DNA from: Ruminococcus sp.
GTDB taxonomy: Bacteria; Bacillota; Clostridia; Oscillospirales; Ruminococcaceae
Assembly: GCA_017441505.1 (NCBI GenBank)
Contig: JAFRXL010000005.1
Location: forward strand, 1 to 64,000
DNA length: 64,000 nucleotides
Reading direction: 5' to 3'
The notes under the pieces: model-generated
Seen by the model: the letters and a program-made list of their open reading frames with translations, nothing else
Databases searched by the model: none
Told to the model about the DNA's origin: nothing
Translations under genes and position numbers: made by a program
In this document: one piece after another, positions 55,012 through 61,484 of the stretch
Numbering within the stretch: the first letter of the stretch is position 1
How the letters are laid out: the number at the start of each line of letters is the position of its first letter

Positions 55012-55272
55012 GATTTACATCCCTTCTTTTATAATAATATATTTTTTATTCTGAGTGAAGTTTTCAAGGAGAATCGAATTTCTCATCAACATATTACAGA
55101 TTGTAACATATTTTTGGCATGAATTTGTTAACAAACTGTTAATTCTCGTCTGAAAGCTCACAAACGTAACTAAGTTTTAACGGATGAGTTGTTAAAAATT
55201 TCCAAAACCGGAAATTATTTGTAACTGATTTGTAATTTTTAGAGTGAGAAATTGTAATTATTAGAATCTGTT
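55012..55272. other. 261-base AT-rich gap between the cdaR-like gene and argS
   Basis: Contains the argS terminator candidate and a GTTAACAAACTGTTAA repeat. A promoter for the cdaR-like gene must lie here on the minus strand, but no clear -35/-10 pair with normal spacing was found. Confidence 0.5.
55192..55216 (-). terminator. Candidate terminator for argS
   Basis: AATTTCC / GGAAATT hairpin with six-base loop (minus strand), then TTTTTAA. Confidence 0.6.
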
Positions 55273-57042
55273 TTACATTTTCTCAGGCTGAGTAACGTTG
55301 AGTATTGTAAGAGCGTTCCTGAGAACCTGTCTTACAGCTATGCAAAGGAGGATACGAGCATTCATAAGCTCCTTGGACTCGGCATTTTTTACACTGCAAG
55401 CATCGTAGAAACGGTGGAAAAGAGTAGCAAGGTCGATAGCGTACTTTGTTATCTTAGCCGGATCATAGCTCTTTGCAGCGAGGTTTATTTCCTTAGGAAG
55501 CGAAGCAATGTGACGTATAAGCTCTATTTCTCTTGGATTATCGAGCAGACTGAAGTCAGCAGAATCAGGTATCTCGACACCCTCTGCACTCAGATTACTG
55601 AGGAGACTGCAAATTCTTGCATGAGCATACTGAACGTAATAAACAGGATTCTGAGAAGACTTTTCAACAGCGAGGTCGAGGTCGAACTCAAACTGTGAAT
55701 TAGCTTCACGGAGATTGAAATAGAATCTTGCAGCATCGATCGGTATCTCATCAAGGAGAGTAACGAGTGTGATGGCCTTACCGCTTCTCTTTGAAAGCTT
55801 TACAACTTCGCCCTGACGCACAAGACGTACCATCTGCATGAGTACTACATCGAGCTTGTTTGCATTTACACCAAGAGCAGTGAGAGCGGCTTTAAGTCTT
55901 GGGACATAGCCGTGGTGGTCAGCACCAAGAACATTTATAGCCTTATCGAAGCCTCTTGTAACGAGTTTGTCGTAGTGATAAGCTATATCCGGAACGATGT
56001 AAGTGTAAAGTCCATTGCTTCTTTTGAGAACGAAGTCTTTGTCGAGACCGTACTCAGTAGCCTTGAACCAGATCGCACCGTCCTGTTCGTAAGCGTGACC
56101 TGTCTCCATGAGCTTGTCCACGACCTTTGCTGTTTCGTTCTTAGCGTGTATAGTGCTCTCTCTGAACCAGTTATCGTATTCGATACGGTATTTTCTGAGG
56201 TCTCTTTCGAGTCCTTCTATATTAAGAGGAAGAGCGTACTCAACGAGAGCCTTGCGGCGGTCTTCCTCAGAGAGTTCCTGTAATTCAAATGAATGCAGAG
56301 CGTAGTAATTAGCGGCGTGTTCGATAATGTCAGTGCCGAGGTAAACGTCCTCAGGCATTTCAAAATCCTGACCCTCTCCGCTGAGTGAATATATCTCAGC
56401 ACAGAGCTTTTCAGTGTCGTTATTGTACTCTGATATGAGCTTCTGACCTTTTTCTGAGCAGAGCTGCATATATCTGAGGGAAAGTGATTTTCCGAATTTT
56501 TCTATCTGGTTGCCGGCATCGTTAACATAGAATTCACGTTCAGCGTGGTAGCCTGCCCACTGGAGGACGCTTGCGAGACAGTCACCGATAGCACCGCCTC
56601 TTGCATTTCCTATATGCATAGGACCTGTAGGGTTTGCGGAAACGAACTCCACGAGTACCTTTTTGCCTTTGCCGAGTTCAGTCTTACCGAAATTTTCTTT
56701 TTCGCTGAGAACGTTCTCGACAACATCCGAGAACCATTTTCTACCGAGGAAGAAATTCATGAATCCCGGACCTGCGATCTCTGAACGTTCAAAGAGTGAA
56801 CCGTTAAGGTCGATTTTATCACATATAAGCTCAGCGATCTTTCTTGGCGGAAGTCTGAAAGCCTTTGCACATACCATAGCTGTGTTTGCGGCGAAATCAC
56901 CGTGGGATTTATCAGCTGGGATCTCGATATTGAAATCCGGCAGCGGAACGGCAGGTACAGCATTTTCAGCTGTGAGTTTGCCGAGTGCGTCCATGATGAG
57001 CTCACGGAGCTGTAATGAGGCTTTGTTGATAAGGTCTGACAT
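55273..57042 (-). CDS. argS: Arginyl-tRNA synthetase
   Basis: 589 residues. Class I with HIGH motif NPTGPMHIGNARGG, the N-terminal Add1 domain, and the KMSKS-like VVKLSKRSGKAI; the DALR anticodon domain closes the protein. Charges tRNA-Arg. AAAGGATAATCGCAA precedes the ATG. It follows the DUF1934 gene in the same operon as in Bacillus (ywiB-argS). Confidence 0.96.
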   Translation of the reverse strand: MSDLINKASLQLRELIMDALGKLTAENAVPAVPLPDFNIEIPADKSHGDFAANTAMVCAKAFRLPPRKIAELICDKIDLNGSLFERSEIAGPGFMNFFLGRKWFSDVVENVLSEKENFGKTELGKGKKVLVEFVSANPTGPMHIGNARGGAIGDCLASVLQWAGYHAEREFYVNDAGNQIEKFGKSLSLRYMQLCSEKGQKLISEYNNDTEKLCAEIYSLSGEGQDFEMPEDVYLGTDIIEHAANYYALHSFELQELSEEDRRKALVEYALPLNIEGLERDLRKYRIEYDNWFRESTIHAKNETAKVVDKLMETGHAYEQDGAIWFKATEYGLDKDFVLKRSNGLYTYIVPDIAYHYDKLVTRGFDKAINVLGADHHGYVPRLKAALTALGVNANKLDVVLMQMVRLVRQGEVVKLSKRSGKAITLVTLLDEIPIDAARFYFNLREANSQFEFDLDLAVEKSSQNPVYYVQYAHARICSLLSNLSAEGVEIPDSADFSLLDNPREIELIRHIASLPKEINLAAKSYDPAKITKYAIDLATLFHRFYDACSVKNAESKELMNARILLCIAVRQVLRNALTILNVTQPEKM

Positions 57043-57062
57043 TTGCGATTATCCTTTCTGTT

Positions 57063-57485
57063 TCAGTGCGAATTCTGCACAGTCATGATTATCTCGTTAT
57101 CTGAAAGATACGAGGAATTAAGATCAAGAGTATATTTTAAGTAGAGCTTCCCGTCTTTTGCGAGAGTATTTCTGATAGTGTGAGTGTAAACACCTATCTG
57201 CATACTCCCGAAAGGAGTTCCGTACTGACAGAAGTGTTTTCTGCCTATTTCAAGGGAAAGAACTGAATTAGCAGCTCCCTCACGGACTATGGAAGCGGAT
57301 TTGTTTTTGTCAACTTTTATAGTGGTGACAGAGCCTTCAAAACCGGTAGCGGAGGTATCTTCGTAAGAGATTATATCGCAGCCGTCCTCATGATGCATGA
57401 AAGCCTTTGTGAGAAGCTCTGTCTCATTTTTTTCGTTATCCTGCCATTGAATGCTGGTCAGGGAGATCATAACGTTATTTTTCAA
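57063..57485 (-). CDS. DUF1934 (YwiB-like) beta-barrel protein
   Basis: 140 residues, all beta, lipocalin-like; MISLTSIQWQDNEKNETE and the closing LDLNSSYLSDNEI match the family. TTG start with AAAGGAG six bases upstream. Next to argS as in Bacillus. No role is known to me. Confidence 0.85.
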   Translation of the reverse strand: MKNNVMISLTSIQWQDNEKNETELLTKAFMHHEDGCDIISYEDTSATGFEGSVTTIKVDKNKSASIVREGAANSVLSLEIGRKHFCQYGTPFGSMQIGVYTHTIRNTLAKDGKLYLKYTLDLNSSYLSDNEIIMTVQNSH

Positions 57486-57502
57486 GATCGTCTCCTTTGG
57501 GA

Positions 57503-58576
57503 TCAGTAATTTCTTTCGGAATTCTCAATAGCCTGTTCAAGGAGCTTATCGAACAGGTATTCCTGATCCATTCCTAAGTGTTCCATAAGTTTAGGGTAAA
57601 CGCTGTTTTTTCTGAGTCCCGGAGCAGTTCCTATCTTATTTAAAAGGAGCTGACCGTCATCAGCGAGGAAGAAGTCTATTCTTGCAAGGCCCTTGCATCC
57701 CATAGCCTTGTAAGCCTTGACCGCAGTTTCTTTTATCATATTCTGAGTATCAGCCGGTATATCAGCCGGAATTACAAGGTCGTCGCCGGAACTCTTTTTG
57801 ACCTCGGTAGGGTCATATTTTTTATCACCTGAGATTATCTCTCCGATGTCGGAAGAAAATGGCGAATCATAGCCAAAAACAGCAGTTTCGAGTTTTCTTC
57901 CGGATATATATTTTTCAACAACGACTTTGTTATCGTTGGAGAAAGCTATTTTTACAGCAGCTTCGAGCTGGTCGATATTGTCAGCGATAGTAGTACCTGC
58001 ACTGCATCCGCTTTTCGCAGGCTTAACAACTAACGGGAACGAGAGCTTTTCTGCTATCTCCTGGCATTTTTCGTCGATATTTCCGATCTCACGCTGTGTT
58101 ATCAGTGCCCACGGAGCAGTAGCGATATTGTAGTCGTCCATTACCATGAGAGTGTGGGACTTATCAATGCAGGCAGCAGAGGCAAGCGGACCGCTTCCGA
58201 CGTACGGGATACCTGCAAGCTCAAGAAGTCCCTGAAGAGAGCCGTCAGCTCCTCTTTTACCCTGTAGTACAGGGAAGACAACATCGATCCTTTTGATAGA
58301 AGTCTCACCGTTTTCAATAGTGATTATACCTCTGTGCAGCGGATCAGGAGAGATAATGGCAGAGGTGCAGTCCGGATTCATTTCCCACTCGCCGGATTCA
58401 ATATCTTCCGGATCGCCTGGGAAGTAGAGCCATCTGCCTTTTTTGGTTATGCCTATTGAGATGACTTCATAGGTATCCTGAGGGATATTTCTTATGACCT
58501 CAGCAGCCGAAGCAAGGGATAGTTTGTATTCTTTTGATGTGCCGCCAAAAATAACAGCAACCTTAATTTTTGCCAT
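57503..58576 (-). CDS. D-alanine-D-alanine ligase homologue with altered metal site
   Basis: 357 residues, ATP-grasp. The N-terminal GGTSKE (catalytic Glu16) and LVVKPAKSGCSAGT are present, but the family HGxxGEDG loop is QGKRGADG (105-112) and the metal-binding NEIN is NKIG (313-316): Asp301 kept, Glu and Asn lost. The next block PGLRKNSVYPKL is also off consensus. It may ligate another substrate pair or be a regulatory pseudoenzyme. AAAGGAGAAAATC precedes the ATG; 17 bases before DUF1934. Confidence 0.85.
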   Translation of the reverse strand: MAKIKVAVIFGGTSKEYKLSLASAAEVIRNIPQDTYEVISIGITKKGRWLYFPGDPEDIESGEWEMNPDCTSAIISPDPLHRGIITIENGETSIKRIDVVFPVLQGKRGADGSLQGLLELAGIPYVGSGPLASAACIDKSHTLMVMDDYNIATAPWALITQREIGNIDEKCQEIAEKLSFPLVVKPAKSGCSAGTTIADNIDQLEAAVKIAFSNDNKVVVEKYISGRKLETAVFGYDSPFSSDIGEIISGDKKYDPTEVKKSSGDDLVIPADIPADTQNMIKETAVKAYKAMGCKGLARIDFFLADDGQLLLNKIGTAPGLRKNSVYPKLMEHLGMDQEYLFDKLLEQAIENSERNY

Positions 58577-58981
58577 GATTTTCTCCTTTAAAAACAGTTA
58601 TATGCAGCTATTCTATATCAAGTAAAAAACAAGAAAATAGTATAGTCAATTTCAAGTATCACTATATTTTATCACATTTCACAAAAAACTGCAAGTATTT
58701 TTTGCGAAAATGAAGAAAAACATGGTGAAATTCGCAAGGTATGCACAATGCAGACAATTTTCCACATATGAATTTGTATATTTTTACATGAGATATTCGT
58801 GCTTTTCGTTAATTTGATGAAAGTACCTTTGTTAAATATGACGAAGCAGTAATACAGTTGAGATATTGACATCTTTTATTTAAAGGTATATAATTTCTCT
58901 AAAGAGGATGGGAAATGTCCGGAAGCCTTCGGGGGTTATTTCCGGATGCAGGTCTATGAGACGCAGAAAAGGAAAATGCTT
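58577..58981. other. 405-base gap between the ddl-like gene and the lipoprotein gene
   Basis: Contains the lipoprotein promoter (58866-58894) and a leader hairpin TCCGGAA / TTCCGGA (about 58918-58945) with an inner CC-TTCG-GG. Nothing else recognisable; AT-rich elsewhere. Confidence 0.6.
58866..58894 (+). promoter_or_regulatory. Consensus promoter for the lipoprotein gene
   Basis: TTGACA at 58866-58871, 17-base spacer, TATAAT at 58889-58894. Confidence 0.88.
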
Positions 58982-59848
58982 ATGAAAAAGATTATTGCAA
59001 TGGCAACAGTAGTATTTATAGCTGCATTTCTTACCGGATGTGATGCTGAAGACCAGAGTTCATCATCACCGAATTCTGCTCCTGCGTGGATGAAAGGCGG
59101 AAGCAATAATGCCGGCGGAGCTCCTGCGTGGATGAATGAGGTCAAGGATGACAGCGGAGATAATGCTGATACTGATGCAGAAGATGAGGAGCCTGTCGAA
59201 GATGCTCCTGTAGAAGATAACGAGGAAGATGAAGAAGCTGCTGCTGAGGAGCCTCCTTTGGCTGAACCGGAGGAAAAAGCTCCGGAGGCAAACACTGCTC
59301 CACCACCGCCGCCGCCTCCTCCTGAGCCGGTTTACTTGGCTTTTCGTTCGGGGATATGGTGGACGAATGACGGCTTAGAAGACAATTACTACTATTTCAA
59401 CAGTGACGGCAGATCAGGCGTAGTGCGTTCGCAGCAGGATAAGTCTGAGAGAACTTTCACCTACTCGTACACCGGTACTAATGCTGAATTTGTTTTTTCT
59501 GACGGACAGTTGAATGCTATGGTCGAGAGTAAAAATGATGATAAGCTGATACTGCACTGGGACGATGGAAGAAGTGAAAGCTTTTCTTATTATTCGGAAG
59601 GCGGCTTCAATAGTTTTCATTTTTACAGCTGTAATGAACTGGCTGATATGTCTATGAATTATTATGAGAAAAAGCATGGATGCCGTCCTGATTACAGTGA
59701 CGCTAAAGTAGTTAGCAACGGACTTATAGAAATTCATCTTTATGATGATAACGGAGATTATAACTATACCTGTGACTGGTATCTTATCGATAGATTTAAC
59801 GGCTCTGGAACTGATATGTCAGGAAACGTGATCTATCTTACAGAGTGA
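58982..59848 (+). CDS. Secreted lipoprotein with repeated APAWM segments
   Basis: 288 residues from ATG 58982 (AAGGA at 58969-58973, 8 bases upstream; other in-frame starts lie before it). A lipobox LTGC follows a hydrophobic signal. Then come two SAPAWMKGG / GAPAWMNEV segments, an acidic part, a poly-proline stretch of seven, and a C-terminal globular domain (from about residue 122) with FRSGIWWTNDGLEDN. Not recognised. Acyltransferase gene follows and overlaps or nearly overlaps it. Confidence 0.8.
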   Translation: MKKIIAMATVVFIAAFLTGCDAEDQSSSSPNSAPAWMKGGSNNAGGAPAWMNEVKDDSGDNADTDAEDEEPVEDAPVEDNEEDEEAAAEEPPLAEPEEKAPEANTAPPPPPPPPEPVYLAFRSGIWWTNDGLEDNYYYFNSDGRSGVVRSQQDKSERTFTYSYTGTNAEFVFSDGQLNAMVESKNDDKLILHWDDGRSESFSYYSEGGFNSFHFYSCNELADMSMNYYEKKHGCRPDYSDAKVVSNGLIEIHLYDDNGDYNYTCDWYLIDRFNGSGTDMSGNVIYLTE

Positions 59849-59871
59849 AGCGGAAGAAAGATTTATGGTAT

Positions 59872-60960
59872 ATGAGAAAGCAATATATTGACGATCTCAG
59901 GTGGATAAGTATTTTGCTGCTTATCCCTTATCATGCGGCAATGGCTTGGAATGTATGGGAAGAGCCTAACTATATATTTTTTAGTGGAAGCAAAATTATA
60001 AGCAGTATAGTTGTGTTTTTTAGTCCGTATTTTATGCCGCTGCTTTTTCTGCTTGCCGGGATCAGCACTAAATATGCATTGAATAAGAGGACGTATAAAC
60101 AGTATTTGATCGAAAGAGCTAAGAGGCTGCTTGTCCCATTATTGTTCGGTACTTTGGCATTTATGCCGGTGATGACGTATATTGCAGATAAATTTAATTG
60201 TGGTTATAATGGGAACTTTTTTGAACATTACTCTGTTTTCTTTACTAAATTCACTGACCTGACCGGTGCTGACGGCGGATTTTCCTTTGGACAGTTCTGG
60301 TTCCTTTTGTACTTGTTTGTAATATCGGTTTTGGCGGTCGTATTGATCATTATACAAAGAAAACTGATACCTGAAATAAAAGGTGATCTGCCTGTGTGGG
60401 GAGGATGTCTTCTTGGTTTGATCACCCCTTTGTTCAGCGAACTATTGTCTGTCGGCGGAAAAAGCTTTGTTGAGTATACTTACATATTTATGTTAGGGTA
60501 CTATTTGTTTTCAAACGACCAGTTTGTGGATAAAATTTCAAGGTGCAGTACTGCTTTTATTGCTGTAGGTCTTGCGGCTTGCTCTTTGAATGTGTATCTT
60601 TTTATATGGAGCAGTTCGGAGCATAGTGTGCTGAATACAGCGGCAAAGTTTACGGCTGAATGGTTTATGCTTCTGGGACTTATCGGTGCTGGAAAAAAAT
60701 ATCTTGATTTTAGCGGCGAAATATCAGTGTATATGTCAAGGAACTCATTTCCGTTTTTTAGTCTTCATTTTATATGTGTAGTCGTTATGCAGTACCTGCT
60801 GTGTGATGTGTTCAGCAGTACGTTTTTATTATATTTGATTCCGGTGATAATTGCGTACATTATGACGTTTATATGTTCCGGACTGTTTATAAGGTCACCG
60901 CTTCTGAGCTTTCTGATAGGTGCTAAAACTTTAAAAAATAGTGAAAATAAAAGTGTATAA
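59872..60960 (+). CDS. Membrane acyltransferase, OafA/YrhL type
   Basis: 362 residues. MRKQYIDDLRWISILLLIPYH with the conserved Asp and catalytic His near the N-terminus is the acyltransferase-3 hallmark; about ten membrane helices follow. Such enzymes move acetyl or other acyl groups onto extracytoplasmic sugars. ATG 59872 gives the family start; GTG 59845, inside the lipoprotein stop, is possible. Substrate unknown. Confidence 0.88.
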   Translation: MRKQYIDDLRWISILLLIPYHAAMAWNVWEEPNYIFFSGSKIISSIVVFFSPYFMPLLFLLAGISTKYALNKRTYKQYLIERAKRLLVPLLFGTLAFMPVMTYIADKFNCGYNGNFFEHYSVFFTKFTDLTGADGGFSFGQFWFLLYLFVISVLAVVLIIIQRKLIPEIKGDLPVWGGCLLGLITPLFSELLSVGGKSFVEYTYIFMLGYYLFSNDQFVDKISRCSTAFIAVGLAACSLNVYLFIWSSSEHSVLNTAAKFTAEWFMLLGLIGAGKKYLDFSGEISVYMSRNSFPFFSLHFICVVVMQYLLCDVFSSTFLLYLIPVIIAYIMTFICSGLFIRSPLLSFLIGAKTLKNSENKSV

Positions 60961-60995
60961 AAGCGTATTCCTTTTGAATTGGGAGTACGCTTTTT
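60957..60995 (+). terminator. Terminator after the acyltransferase
   Basis: AAAAGCGTA / TACGCTTTT stem followed by TTTATT. Confidence 0.85.
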
Positions 60996-61484
60996 ATTAT
61001 GCTGATATTTTTAGAGTAAGAGCAGTTGAAATGCAGTGACGAAAAAACAGGAAAAATCACAGAAAAATATATTTATATTGCCGGGGGTAATAAGAGCTGT
61101 TACATATAATCACGGATGATGAAGTAAAAAAATGTTGAAATCTTAATATATAGAAAATATATAACATTATTATATTTACAAATAATAAACTGGGACTGGT
61201 TGTACAATTGTTTATTTTGTCGAATGTTTTGAAAATGCAAATTAAATGCAAAAACGCTTGATTTTTGAGAAATAATCGAATATAATAAAACCCGGATTGT
61301 ACAATTCTTTCTAAAATGATAATAAGTAAAATATATCTCTTAATTAACGAATTGGTGATTTATAGTGATTTTTAATGGGTATCGTGATTTACAGTATTAT
61401 CATTCAGCATTATACGTATAAAGTATCATTCATTTATAGTATTAAATTGACAAAACAGTTTTATAAATTGGAGGTCATGTAATA
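60961..61484. other. 524-base AT-rich gap before the large secreted-protein gene
   Basis: Contains two TTGTACAATT sites (61200-61209 and 61297-61306), a promoter (61258-61286), and three GTGATTT repeats at 61355, 61365 and 61384. A TTGACA occurs at 61447 but has no matching -10. Confidence 0.6.
61258..61286 (+). promoter_or_regulatory. Likely promoter for the large secreted protein
   Basis: TTGATT at 61258-61263, 17-base spacer, TATAAT at 61281-61286. The leader would be about 190 bases. Confidence 0.6.

Noticed and set aside
57043..57062. T-box leader before argS
   Set aside because: Only 20 bases to the DUF1934 gene.
61447..61452. TTGACA just before the large secreted protein
   Set aside because: No -10 at proper spacing; TATAAA follows after only 9 bases.
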